Position numbers and translations under genes: made by a program. This document shows positions 18,732-27,761 of a DNA stretch of 64,000 bases, one piece after another (the first letter of the stretch is position 1; the number at the start of each line of letters is the position of its first letter). This stretch comes from CADEED01 sp963711635 (GTDB lineage: Bacteria; Pseudomonadota; Gammaproteobacteria; Steroidobacterales; Steroidobacteraceae). Where the stretch lies: assembly GCA_963711635.1 (NCBI GenBank), contig CAVQEZ010000002.1:1-64000 (forward strand), in the 5' to 3' direction. The notes below the pieces were generated by a model, which worked only from the letters and a program-made list of their open reading frames with translations, was not told where the DNA came from and did no database searches.

Positions 18732-19601
18732 TCAGGCGCCGTACAGCGGTTTCCTGAGCTTCCAGCGCTTGTGCGACCAGGGCCAGTCGGCCGGAAATTC
18801 ACGAATCTGGTCCTCGACCATGCGCGCATAGCGCGCGGTGAATTCGCCGGCGGCGAGCTGCTCGCCGGCCGCGGCCAACGGCACGAATTCGGCATGGTAA
18901 TGGCCGCGTGCCACGCGCTTCAGCTTGACGAAGAAAGCGGGATAGCGGGCGGAGCGCGCGATTTCCTCGGCGCCGAGGAAAAACGCCGTGTCGCGATTCA
19001 GGAATTTCTGCCAGTGTTTGCGCTCGCTCGACACCGGCTCCTGGTCCGCGACCAGGGCAATCACGCGCGGCGTGTTGCGCTGCTGGATGATGTCGCCTAA
19101 CAACTGCTGCGACGGAACCATCCGTGCACCGAAGCGGCTGCGCAGCGCGAGCATTTCGCGCTCCGCCCAGCTGTCGACCAGCGGCTTGTAGGCGGCGTCC
19201 ACGGGCACACCCAGCTGCGTCGAGAATGCCAGCAACATCCACTCCCAGTTGCACTGGTGTGCCGCCATGAGCAGCACCGGTTTGCCGCGGGCCACCTGAT
19301 CGCGGACCAGGTCGGCGTTCACGAGCTTCACCCGCCTTTCGATTTCAGCGGGCGTGAGCCGCGCCGAGTGCAGCACTTCGAAAAGCATGTCGGCGAAGCC
19401 GCGGTAGTAGTCACGGATCACGCGCTCGCGCGCTCGCGCGTCCCATTCGGGAAACGAAGCCGTGAGATTGGCCACGACGACGTGGCGGCGATAGGGAATG
19501 ACGCGCCAGGCAAGCCAGGCCATGAGCCGCGCCAGCGGATACCAGAGCGCGAGCGGAATGAAGGCCAGCGCGCGAACCCACAGGGATGGCTGCGCAGGCA
19601 T
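18732..19601 (-). CDS. LpxL/HtrB-family lipid A (Kdo2-lipid A) acyltransferase-like protein
   Basis: The ATG at 19601 gives 289 residues; the frame stays open further upstream but there it would run through a tRNA gene. The protein has an N-terminal hydrophobic anchor (ALAFIPLALWYPLARLMAWL), then VVVANLTASFPEW, the catalytic H-x4-D/E motif as LMAAHQCNWEWML, and the later LVADQEPVSSERK and RDTAFFLGAEEIARSA segments typical of secondary acyltransferases. It would act at the inner membrane, adding a fatty acyl chain to the lipid A precursor. It stands alone between the EAL gene and tRNA-Thr. Confidence 0.85.
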   Translation of the reverse strand: MPAQPSLWVRALAFIPLALWYPLARLMAWLAWRVIPYRRHVVVANLTASFPEWDARARERVIRDYYRGFADMLFEVLHSARLTPAEIERRVKLVNADLVRDQVARGKPVLLMAAHQCNWEWMLLAFSTQLGVPVDAAYKPLVDSWAEREMLALRSRFGARMVPSQQLLGDIIQQRNTPRVIALVADQEPVSSERKHWQKFLNRDTAFFLGAEEIARSARYPAFFVKLKRVARGHYHAEFVPLAAAGEQLAAGEFTARYARMVEDQIREFPADWPWSHKRWKLRKPLYGA

Positions 19602-19684
19602 GGTGCCGGGGAGAGGATTCGAAGCCCTCTCGCGCGCATCGCGAACGGGATTCGGGCGGTTCGGCACGGTCTGACTCACCGGAG

Positions 19685-19760
19685 TGGTGCCCTCTGTCTG
19701 ATTCGAACAGACGACCCCTTCATTACGAATGAAGTGCTCTACCAGCTGAGCTAAGAGGGC
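19685..19760 (-). tRNA. tRNA-Thr (anticodon CGT)
   Basis: The 76-base cloverleaf on the minus strand has acceptor GCCCTCT pairing with AGAGGGC, D-loop AGCTCAGCTGGTAGAGC, anticodon arm CTTCA-TTCGTAA-TGAAG with anticodon CGT, T-arm with GTTCGAATC, discriminator A and an encoded CCA (complement of 19685-19687). The position is between the lipid A acyltransferase gene and a Fur-family gene. Confidence 0.95.
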
Positions 19761-19777
19761 TTTGAAATCGGGCCGGA

Positions 19778-19783
19778 ATTGTA
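19778..19783 (-). promoter_or_regulatory. Candidate -10 element for tRNA-Thr
   Basis: On the minus strand TACAAT lies 17 bases before the 5' end of the tRNA, a good -10 (five of six). The -35 position is occupied by CTCCAG, which is weak. Confidence 0.35.
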
Positions 19784-19851
19784 TGCGAATCAACGCCGGC
19801 CTGGAGGGCGCGCATTCTAATTGCGCGGGAACGGCTATGGAAGCGTCGGTG

Positions 19852-20283
19852 TCAGGCTTGCTTGCGGCGCAGCCGGATGACCAGTTCGATGCCGTCGACC
19901 TGCATGCCCGGGGGCGGTTCGGGCAGGCGCTGGAACTCCACGTCGCGCAGCGCCACGTCCATGAGCGCGCCGGTGTCGAGATCGTGGAAGTGGTAATGCG
20001 CGTCGGTGTTCGAATCGAACCAGCAGCGGTCGCTGCCTACCGAAAGCTGCCGGATGAGGCCGGACGCGGCAAATAGATTGAGCGTGTTGTAGATCGTGGC
20101 CTTGGAGACGCGCATGCCCTGGCCGCGCAGGCCCGCGAGGACCTGGTCCGCCGAAAGATGCTGGGGTCGACCGAGAAGCAGTGAGGCAATACGCAGGCGT
20201 TGCGCTGTGGGGCGTACCCCGGCGCGCATCAGGCGCTGGTTCAGGTTTTCGACCAGGCCCGGATCGAGGTCGGTCATTGGCAT
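19852..20283 (-). CDS. Fur-family metalloregulator lacking the structural zinc cysteines
   Basis: The 143-residue protein has the Fur winged helix: VRPTAQRLRIASLLLGRPQH, LSADQVLAGL, then VSKATIYNTLNLFAASGLI. The metal site region is present as FDSNTDAHYHFHDLDTGAL, with the H-x-H-x-H cluster. The paired C-x-x-C motifs of classical Fur or Zur are absent; the only cysteine is in DRCWFD. This pattern is seen in Irr/PerR-like branches, so iron or haem sensing is likelier than zinc, but I cannot assign it. It is divergent from the pilin genes; whether it controls them is unknown. Confidence 0.8.
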   Translation of the reverse strand: MPMTDLDPGLVENLNQRLMRAGVRPTAQRLRIASLLLGRPQHLSADQVLAGLRGQGMRVSKATIYNTLNLFAASGLIRQLSVGSDRCWFDSNTDAHYHFHDLDTGALMDVALRDVEFQRLPEPPPGMQVDGIELVIRLRRKQA

Positions 20284-20386
20284 GGGCGCGAGTATACGCG
20301 CCGCCCCTCCGCCAGCAATGCGAAAGCGCGCAAATCCGGCAGATTTGCCCCGTGGATTCCGGGAATCCCGGCAGCAAAATCCGCAC

Positions 20387-20890
20387 ATGAAGAACAGGCA
20401 TGGAAGCCGTGGGGTCACCCTGATCGAGCTGTGTTTCGGGGTCGCCGTGCTCGGAATACTCGCCGGTCTCGCCGTTCCCGGGATGCGAACGGCGCTTCGC
20501 AATGCGGCCATCCGCAGCGCCACGCTGGAGCTGCTGGCGGGCCTGCAGCAGGCGCGCGCCAGCTCCATCATGCAAGCGCGCCCCGCGGTGCTGTGCCTCA
20601 GCGACATTTCGGGCCGTTGCCTCACCGGGAACGGCCCGGCGGTGGCGTGGAGTGCGTTCCTGGAGGGTCGCGGGAGCACCGCCGCCCTGGCCGGCGGGCC
20701 CCTGCCCGGCGGGCTGGAGCTGCGCTCCACGCGGGCGCGGCTGAGCTTCTGGCCGGACTCGCTGGCTTCCAGCACCGCCACCCTAACTATCTGCGACCGC
20801 GCCGGTCTGGCGCGGCCGCGAGCCATCGTGCTCAGCCAGACGGGCCGGGTGCGAGTTGCCGATGCGGCGGTCGGGGCATGTGACGCATGA
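20387..20890 (+). CDS. fimT: Minor type IV pilin, FimT/GspH-like
   Basis: A short basic leader (MKNRHGSRG) precedes the prepilin peptidase site G-VTLIELCFGVAVLGILAG, with Glu at +5 and the hydrophobic helix behind it. The rest (NAAIRSATLELLAGLQQARA, then CLSDISGRC with two cysteines) fits GspH/FimT. PilD would cleave after Gly and methylate the new N-terminus, and the protein would help start pilus assembly. It is the first of five overlapping genes. The symbol is by family and position. Confidence 0.85.
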   Translation: MKNRHGSRGVTLIELCFGVAVLGILAGLAVPGMRTALRNAAIRSATLELLAGLQQARASSIMQARPAVLCLSDISGRCLTGNGPAVAWSAFLEGRGSTAALAGGPLPGGLELRSTRARLSFWPDSLASSTATLTICDRAGLARPRAIVLSQTGRVRVADAAVGACDA

Positions 20891-21363
20891 AGCGCCGTGC
20901 TCGCGGCTTTACGCTGCTCGAATCGCTGATCGCGCTGGTGTTGCTGTCGCTCGGCCTGCTCGGCGCCTGCCAGATGCTGCTCGGCAGCCTGCAGTCCCAT
21001 GCGCACGCCATGCGCGAGCTATCCGCGCTGGGCCTGGCGCGTGACATGGCGGATCGCATTCGCGCCAATCCGCGGGCCGAATCCGGCTATGACACGCGCC
21101 ATGTCAGACCATTGGCCGCGGCCTGCACTCTCGCCTCCCCCTGCGCGCCACGCGAACTGGCCGCGGCGGATCTCGCGCATTTCATGAGTGCGGCGCAGGC
21201 CCTGCTACCCGGACCGGAGACATCCGCATCGGTCGAATTCGAGCCCGCCATCGGCCCCGCCGCCACCGTTCGCTACGCAATCACGTTGCGCTGGCGCGGT
21301 CCGCGTGACGACCAACCTCTTGTCGTCGCCATGAACCTGCTGGCGCCGCCGGTGGCGGGCTGA
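20887..21363 (+). CDS. pilV: Minor type IV pilin, PilV-like
   Basis: It starts with ATGA overlapping the previous stop. The leader MKRRARG is followed by the cleavage site and helix FTLLESLIALVLLSLGLLGA, then GLARDMADRIRANPRAESGY, which is a characteristic PilV stretch (R-I-R-A-N). Length 158 is normal. Together with FimT, PilW, PilX and PilE-type pilins it forms the priming complex at the pilus tip. Confidence 0.85.
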   Translation: MKRRARGFTLLESLIALVLLSLGLLGACQMLLGSLQSHAHAMRELSALGLARDMADRIRANPRAESGYDTRHVRPLAAACTLASPCAPRELAAADLAHFMSAAQALLPGPETSASVEFEPAIGPAATVRYAITLRWRGPRDDQPLVVAMNLLAPPVAG

Positions 21364-21365
21364 GC

Positions 21366-22397
21366 GTGCACCGCCGCAGGGCGACGCGAGGATTCAGCCT
21401 GCCCGAGCTCATGGTGTCCCTGGCGCTCGGCCTGCTGCTGCTCGCAACCTTCATCGCGGTGTTGCAGAACTGTCGCCGGGAGTTCGCGGCCAGCGAGAGC
21501 CTCGCGGCCTTGCAGGACAGCGCACGCCAGGCGTTGTCCGTCATCGTCCCGGATCTCGAGCACGCCGGGTTCTTCGGGTTCGCGAGCTCCCCGGTGGCGC
21601 GGTTCACCCAGGGAGGCCTGGTCGTTGCGGAAGGCGCCGAGCTTCGCCAGCCGGATGTCATGCATGCCGTCGCGCCCGCGCCCGCGTTACCCGACGGCGC
21701 TCATGACTGCGGCGTGAACTTCGCCGTGGACCTGGAGATTCCCGTGCAGGGACACAACAATGCCTTCGGCGCGGGCGTCGATGCGCAGGACTGCGCTCCC
21801 ACGGCCGCAGCCGGTGGCGCCCGCTCGGCTGACACGCTCACGGTGCGTCATGCCTCGCGCGCGCAGAGCCGGCCGCTCGCAGGGCGCCTGCAGCTGTACT
21901 CGAGGCGTCTCGAGGCGCATGGCCCGGTCGACCTGTTCGCCGACGGGCGCGCTCCCGGACCCATGGATGCGGAATCGGAAGTACGCGACCTCGAAGTGCG
22001 CAGCTACTACATCGCCAACGATTCCGTGGACCGCAGGCAATGGCCGGCCTTGCGCGTCAAGGCGCTCACCGAGGCGCGTGGCGCGGCGCAGTTTCGCGAT
22101 GAAGAAATCATGCCTGGCATCGAAGACCTGCAGGTCGAGTTCGGACTGCGCGACCCGGCCGATCCACAGGCGCGCCTGAGCTTCGTGGCGCCCGGTATTG
22201 CCGCGTTGCGTGATCGCGACGTCGTCGCCGTGCGCCTGTGGTTGCGCATCTGCGCAGACCGCACCGAACCCGGGTATTTCGACGCGCGTCCGCTGCGATA
22301 TGCCGACGTGGAATTCACACCCAGCCCGTCCGAAGCGCGCCGGCGTCGGCTGCTCATCCAGCGCACCGTGCATCTGCGCAATGGGCGGACGCCGTGA
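21366..22397 (+). CDS. pilW: Minor type IV pilin, PilW-like
   Basis: The GTG start is 3 bases after pilV. Leader MHRRRATRG, then FSLPELMVSLALGLLLLATF with Glu at +5. The following ALQDSARQALSVIVPDLEHA and GFFGF segments are typical of PilW, as is the length of 343 residues. It carries the large soluble domain of the minor pilin set. Confidence 0.85.
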   Translation: MHRRRATRGFSLPELMVSLALGLLLLATFIAVLQNCRREFAASESLAALQDSARQALSVIVPDLEHAGFFGFASSPVARFTQGGLVVAEGAELRQPDVMHAVAPAPALPDGAHDCGVNFAVDLEIPVQGHNNAFGAGVDAQDCAPTAAAGGARSADTLTVRHASRAQSRPLAGRLQLYSRRLEAHGPVDLFADGRAPGPMDAESEVRDLEVRSYYIANDSVDRRQWPALRVKALTEARGAAQFRDEEIMPGIEDLQVEFGLRDPADPQARLSFVAPGIAALRDRDVVAVRLWLRICADRTEPGYFDARPLRYADVEFTPSPSEARRRRLLIQRTVHLRNGRTP

Positions 22398-22918
22398 CCC
22401 GCTTGCATCAGCGCGGCGCCACACTCGCCGTCGGGCTGATACTGCTCACGCTGGTCACGCTGTTAGGCCTCGCCGGCGCGAGCGCGGCGCACGTGGAACG
22501 GCTGCTGGCACAGAACGAGACCTTTCGCGAGAATGCCGCCTCCGCCGCCAGCGCCGGCATAGAAATGGCCATCCGCGAGATCGTGAACTCCGAGCCCGCC
22601 GCCGTCCCTGCCCGCCTCGCTGACCGCGTTCCCGGCTCCAGCGAGCGCTTCGAAGTCAGCATACGTTTCGCCGGATTTGAAACCGCGCTGCCGCAGGCAC
22701 CCGGTACACGAGCAACGGGCGCTCACTTCGAGATCGTGAGTACGGGCTTCAGTGCGCGGCGCGCCGTGGACCGGCAGCGCGTGGGGCTCCTGCGCGTGGT
22801 GGAATCCACGGCTGGGACAGAAGCCCTGAGTGCCGACTGCGAGCCGCTTGTTCCGCGGCACTGTCATGTCCCCGGCGAGCTCGAGCGCCTGTCGTGGCAG
22901 CGGGTTCCAGTCGAATGA
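22394..22918 (+). CDS. pilX: Minor type IV pilin-like protein, PilX
   Basis: The GTG start overlaps the pilW stop (GTGA). The product opens TRLHQRGATLAVGLILLTLV, where the usual +5 Glu is missing, as is normal for PilX, and continues with NETFRENAASAASAGIEMAI, the E-x-A-x-x-A-A-x-A-G-I-E pattern of the family. The C-terminus has a cysteine pair (SADCEPLVPRHC). In most gammaproteobacteria pilY1 follows; here the next gene is a PilE-like pilin starting in the stop codon. Confidence 0.8.
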   Translation: MTRLHQRGATLAVGLILLTLVTLLGLAGASAAHVERLLAQNETFRENAASAASAGIEMAIREIVNSEPAAVPARLADRVPGSSERFEVSIRFAGFETALPQAPGTRATGAHFEIVSTGFSARRAVDRQRVGLLRVVESTAGTEALSADCEPLVPRHCHVPGELERLSWQRVPVE

Positions 22919-23361
22919 CGCGGCAAGGGCGCCTCGGATTCACCCTGACCGAGCTACTCACCGCGCTGGTCGTGGTGGCGGTGCTCACGGCCGTGGCGGT
23001 GCCGCTGTGGCGCGTGCACCTGTTGCGCGTGCGGCGCACCGAGGCCACGACGGCGCTGATCGCGCTGCAGGCGGCGCAGGACCGGCACTTCGGGCGCCAG
23101 GCGCGCTATGCCGACGCGACGCAACTGACCCGGCCAGCGCCTGAAGGCCTGGGCATGCCGACTCATTCCGCGCATGGTTATTACGACATCAGCCTGCGCA
23201 CCAGCGACGACGGGCTGGGTTACCTGGCCACCGCACGCCCGGCGCGCGCTGCCGGTCAGGCGGACGACACCCGCTGCGTCGAATTCACGCTCGATGAAAA
23301 CAACCGGCGGCGCGCGGTAGATAGCGAAGGCAACGATCGCAGCGCGGACTGCTGGCGGTAA
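22915..23361 (+). CDS. pilE: Minor type IV pilin, PilE-like
   Basis: ATGA overlaps the pilX stop. Leader MTRQGRLG, then FTLTELLTALVVVAVLTAVA with the +5 Glu, followed by AALQAAQDRHFGRQARYADA, the PilE pattern, and two C-terminal cysteines (DTRCVEF, SADCWR). Length 148. It ends the pilin operon, converging on ispH 45 bases later. Confidence 0.85.
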   Translation: MTRQGRLGFTLTELLTALVVVAVLTAVAVPLWRVHLLRVRRTEATTALIALQAAQDRHFGRQARYADATQLTRPAPEGLGMPTHSAHGYYDISLRTSDDGLGYLATARPARAAGQADDTRCVEFTLDENNRRRAVDSEGNDRSADCWR

Positions 23362-23406
23362 ACGTTTATCGCGGTCGGCCGGCCAGCGACCTGGCCAGGA
23401 TGGGTG

Positions 23407-24361
23407 CTACTCGCGGGGCTGTTGCGCCGCCCTGAGTGCGCGTGGCAGCGAGAACACCACGTGCTCCTCCCTGCCCTTCAGCTCCTCCGCCGCGGTACCG
23501 CCCCACTCGCGCAGGCGCGCGATCACTTCCTGCACCAGTTCCTCGGGCGCCGAGGCACCGGCCGTAACGCCGACGCTGTTCTTGCCTTCGAACCATTCGC
23601 GCTTCAGGAACGAGGCGTCGTCGATGAGATAGCCGGGCCGCCCGGCGCGCTCGGCCAGCTCGCGCAGGCGGTTGGAATTCGAGCTGGTGATGGAACCGAC
23701 GACCAGCAGCACGTCGCAGCTCGCGATCAGCTCCTTGACCGCATCCTGGCGATTCTGCGTGGCATAACAGATGTCTTCGCGCCGCGGGCTCGCCAGCGTC
23801 GGGAAGCGCGCCCGCAGCGTATTGACGATGGCGGCCGTGTCATCCACCGAGAGCGTGGTCTGCGTGACGAACGCCAGCTTCTCGGGCTCGCGCACCTCGA
23901 GTTTGCGCGCCTGCTCGACGTTCTCGATGAGATGCATGCGGCCGCCATGGCCGGTGTCGAAGCGGCCCATGGTGCCTTCGACCTCCGGGTGACCCGCGTG
24001 CCCGATGAGCACGACATCGCGGCCGTCGCGCGCATACCGCGCCACTTCCATGTGCACCTTGGTCACGAGCGGGCACGTGGCGTCGAACACCGTGAGGCCG
24101 CGGCGCGCGGCCTCGTTCTCCACGGCGGCGGGCACGCCATGCGCGGAAAAAATGACCGTGGCGCCGTCGGGCACCTGGTCGAGCTCGTCGACGAACACCG
24201 CGCCCAGCTTGCGCAGCCGCTCGACCACGTGCACGTTGTGCACCACCTCGTGGCGCACGTAGATAGGCGCTCCGAACATCGCCGAGCGCGCGCTCGACGA
24301 TGTCGATGGCGCGGTCGACGCCGGCGCAGAATCCCCTGGGGTTGGCGAGCAGGATGCGCAT
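23407..24361 (-). CDS. ispH: 4-hydroxy-3-methylbut-2-enyl diphosphate reductase (one frameshift)
   Basis: IspH is the iron-sulfur enzyme that makes IPP and DMAPP in the last step of the MEP pathway. The first frame gives MRILLANPRGFCAGVDRAID with the first cluster cysteine; at about 24285 the frame changes and continues MFGAPIYVRHEVVHNVHVVE. Family landmarks follow: IFSAHGVP, FDATCPLVTKVH with the second cysteine, GHAGHPEVEGTMG, FVTQTTLS, CYATQNRQDAV with the third cysteine, and GSITSSNSNRL. A single indel explains the break. It is the last gene of the ribF-ileS-lspA-ispH string, 9 bases after lspA. Confidence 0.9.
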
Positions 24362-24370
24362 GCGGGTGGC

Positions 24371-24904
24371 CTAGCTATCGGTCCCGGCGGCCTTGGCGCG
24401 GCGCTCCTGCACCGCTTCTCGCAGGGAATCGAAGATGACCAGCGCCGCGCCGATGGAGATCGCGCTGTCCGCGACGTTGAACGCCGGGAAATACGCATCG
24501 CCCCAGTGCACGTAGATGAAGTCCACCACGTGGCCGAGGTACAGGCGATCGACGAGATTGCCGAGGGCGCCACCGACGATCAGCACCAGTCCCGCGACCA
24601 GCAGCCCCTGCGAGGCGATCGCCAGCCGTCGCAACCAGACGATGAGCGCGATGGAAACACCGATCGCCAGGATGGAGAACATCCAGCGCTGCCAGCCGTC
24701 GGCCGTCGCGAGAAAGCTCCACGCGGCGCCTCGATTGAACGTGTGATAGATGTTCAGCACCGGCAGCACTTCGATGGTTTCGTAGAGCTCCAGGCTGCGC
24801 TGAATCCACACCTTCGTGAGCTGATCGACGACGATGATCAGCAGCGCGATCCACAGCCAGCGGATGCCGCTCTTCGCGATCGGAATGTTCGTGGCTTCAT
24901 TCAT
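24371..24904 (-). CDS. lspA: Lipoprotein signal peptidase (signal peptidase II)
   Basis: I place the start at the ATG at 24904, which overlaps the ileS stop (ATGA). The 177-residue protein has four membrane helices and the catalytic aspartates in GALGNLVDRLYLGHVVDF and FNVADSAISIG, with the conserved VVDQLTKVW and NRGAAWSFL segments. It cleaves diacylated prolipoproteins in the inner membrane. The operon position next to ileS and ispH is the common one. Confidence 0.95.
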   Translation of the reverse strand: MNEATNIPIAKSGIRWLWIALLIIVVDQLTKVWIQRSLELYETIEVLPVLNIYHTFNRGAAWSFLATADGWQRWMFSILAIGVSIALIVWLRRLAIASQGLLVAGLVLIVGGALGNLVDRLYLGHVVDFIYVHWGDAYFPAFNVADSAISIGAALVIFDSLREAVQERRAKAAGTDS

Positions 24905-27743
24905 ACGTAACGCCGAGACTCGCCCGGCCCGGTGACATTGTCCACACAGCGCCCGCAAATCGTCGGGTGCTCGGCATTGGACCCGACTTCCGGCCGATGG
25001 TGCCAGCAGCGTTCACACTTGGGCGCCGTGGAGGCCTGAACGCGGATCCAGACGCCGCCCTCCTTGGCGATCTCGGCAATCTTGATGGCGCCCACGGGCG
25101 GTCCGGCCGCGTTGCTGACGCGCTTGACCCTGGCATCGGAGGTGATCAGCAGGAAGCGCAGCTCTTCCCCGATTGTCTTGAGCTTCTCGAGGTACTCGTC
25201 CTTGCTGAACACTTCGACTTCGGCGTCGAGCGAACCGCCGATGGTGCCCGCGACGCGCAGTTTCTCGAGCTCCAGCGCCACCGCGGCCTTGAGCTGGATG
25301 AACAGGTTCCAGTCGATCGGGGCTCCGCGGCGACGCTTCGGCAGCGCATGCCAGGTCTCCAGGAACACCGAAGCGCTGCGCTTGCCCGGCATGAAGCTCC
25401 AGATCTCATCGGCCGTGAACGAAAGAATGGGCGCCAGCCAGCGCACCATGCTCTCGGCAATGTGGAACAGCGCGGTCTGCGCCGAGCGCCGCGCCAGGCC
25501 CTTCTTCGGCGTGGTGTACAGCCGGTCCTTCAGCAAGTCGAGATAGAACCCGCCGAGATCCACGACGCAGAAGTTGAGGATCTTCTGGTAGATCACGTAG
25601 TACTCGTACTTGCGATATGCCTCGGCGATTTCCTCGTGCAGCGCGGCCGTGCGGCTCAGCGCCCAGCGATCGATGGCCACCATCTCGGCCGGCGGCACGG
25701 CGTCCACGGCCGGATCGAAGCCCGCGAGATTGCCGAGCAGGAAACGCACCGTGTTGCGCATGCGCCGGTACGACTCCGACATGCGCTTCAGGATTTCATC
25801 CGACAGCGCCATCTCGTTCGAGTAATCGGTGGCCGCGATCCACAGCCGCAGCACGTCGGCGCCCGACGTGGTCATGACCTTCTGCGGCACGATCACGTTG
25901 CCCAGCGACTTGGACATCTTGATGCCCTTGTCGTCGACGGTGAATCCATGCGTGAGCACCGACTTGTACGGCGCGCGCTCGTACAGCGCCTCCGACAACA
26001 GCAAGGAGGAGTGGAACCAGCCCCGATGCTGGTCGGAGCCTTCCAGGTAGATCTCCACCGGCGGCCTGATCTCGTCGGGATGCGTGTGGTGCACGCATTC
26101 ATGCGACATGCCCGAGTCCGCCCACACGTCCATGACGTCCTGGACCTTCTCGTAGGTGTCGGCGTCGTCACCTAACAACTCACGCGGCGTCGAGATCGAA
26201 CCAGGCCTCGATGCCGTCCTTCTCGACGCGCCCGGCCATCTCCTCGATCAATTCCTGGGTGCGCGGATGCAGCTCCTGCGTCTGCTTGTGCACGAACAGC
26301 GTGATGGGCACGCCCCAGGTGCGCTGGCGCGACAGGCACCAGTCGGGCCGGTCCTTGATCATGTTGAAGAGGCGCTGCTCGCCCCAGGCGGGAAACCACT
26401 GCACCTTCAGGATGTCGCGCAGCGCGTTCGCGCGCAGGCCCTTCTGGTCCATGCTGATGAACCATTGCGGCGTGGCGCGAAAAATCACCGGCGTCTTGTG
26501 GCGCCAGCAATGCGGGTAACTGTGCCTGATGGTCTCGTGCTTGAGCAGCCGGCCGCGGGACTCGAGCTCCTTGATGAGCACGTCGTTGGCGTCGTTCACC
26601 TTGAGCCCGGCCACGAACGGCGTGCCGTCGCGAAAGCGGCCATCGCCCATCACCGGGTTGTCCACCGGCAGGCTGTACTTCTGGCCAATGATGAAGTCTT
26701 CCTGGCCATGCGCGGGCGCGGTGTGCACCGCACCGGTGCCGGCTTCCAGCGTCACGTGATCGCCCACGATGACGGGCACGTGTTTGGCGATGAACGGATG
26801 CTCGAGCTGCAGGTGCTCGAGTTGCTTGCCCGTGAACTGCGCCAGCACCTGGCCCTTGCCGAGGCCGTAGCGCGCCAGGCAGGCATCGAGCAGCTCATTG
26901 GCCAGCACCAGCAACTCGGAGTGCCGGTTGCGCGACACCCAGACCACCACGTATTCGATGTCCGGCCCCAGCGTCACGGCCTCGTTGGCCGGCAGCGTCC
27001 AGGGCGTGGTGGTCCAGATCACCAGCGACACGGGATGCGCGCCGATGGCATCGAAGCTGACGCCGATGCGCTGCGCGAACTCGGCCGGATCCGCCACACG
27101 GAATGCCACGTCCACGGCGGGCGAGGATCTTGTCCTCGTACTCCACCTCGGCCTCCGCCAGCGATGAACGGCAGTCCAGGCACCAGTGGACCGGCTTGGC
27201 ACCCTTATATAAGTGTCCGTTGCGGATGATCTTGCCCAGCGCGCGGATCTGCTGGGCCTCGAAGCGCGGGTCCATGGTCATGTACGGGCGATCCCAGTCG
27301 CCGAACACGCCGAAGCGCTTGAAGTCGGCGCGCTGCAGGTCCACCTGCTCGTGCGCGAACTTGCGGCAGGCGGCGCGGAACTCCTTCGCGTTGAGCTTGT
27401 TGCCGACACGGCCAAACTTCTTCTCGATCTGGTGCTCGATGGGCAGGCCGTGGCAATCCCAGCCCGGGACGTACGGCGAGTCGTAGCCGTCGAGCTGGTG
27501 CGACTTGACCACGATGTCCTTGAGCACCTTGTTGAGGAAGTGTCCGAGGTGCGCCGCGCCGTTGGCGTACGGCGGACCGTCGTGCAGCACGAAGCGCGGA
27601 CGGCCGCGCGAAATGGCGCGAATCTTCGCGTAGAGGTCGTTGGCCTCCCACGCCGCGAGCATTTTCGGCTCGCGCTGCGCGAGATCGGCCTTCATCGGGA
27701 AGCCAGTCTCGGGAAGATTGATCGTGCTCTTGTAGTCTGCCAC
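24901..27743 (-). CDS. ileS: Isoleucyl-tRNA synthetase (two frameshifts)
   Basis: Three frames make up one class I synthetase of about 947 residues. The GTG start at 27743 gives MADYKSTINLPETGFPMKAD. The HIGH motif is HLGH in ANGAAHLGHFLNKV; KMSKS is exact in DDKGIKMSKSLGN; a C-terminal zinc site reads CERCWHHRPEV with TICGRCVDNV. Breaks: about 27128, where one extra T in the coding strand splits KILA from the true KTSPAVDVAFRV, and about 26184, where one extra T turns AAELLGDD into a stop. An essential gene cannot be null, so sequence error is the simplest explanation. Confidence 0.95.
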
Positions 27744-27761
27744 TTGCCGTTCCTATCTGAC

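Noticed and set aside
19602..19793. An N-terminal extension of the lipid A acyltransferase
   Set aside because: The frame is open there, but it would run through the tRNA-Thr gene; the protein has a normal start at 19601.
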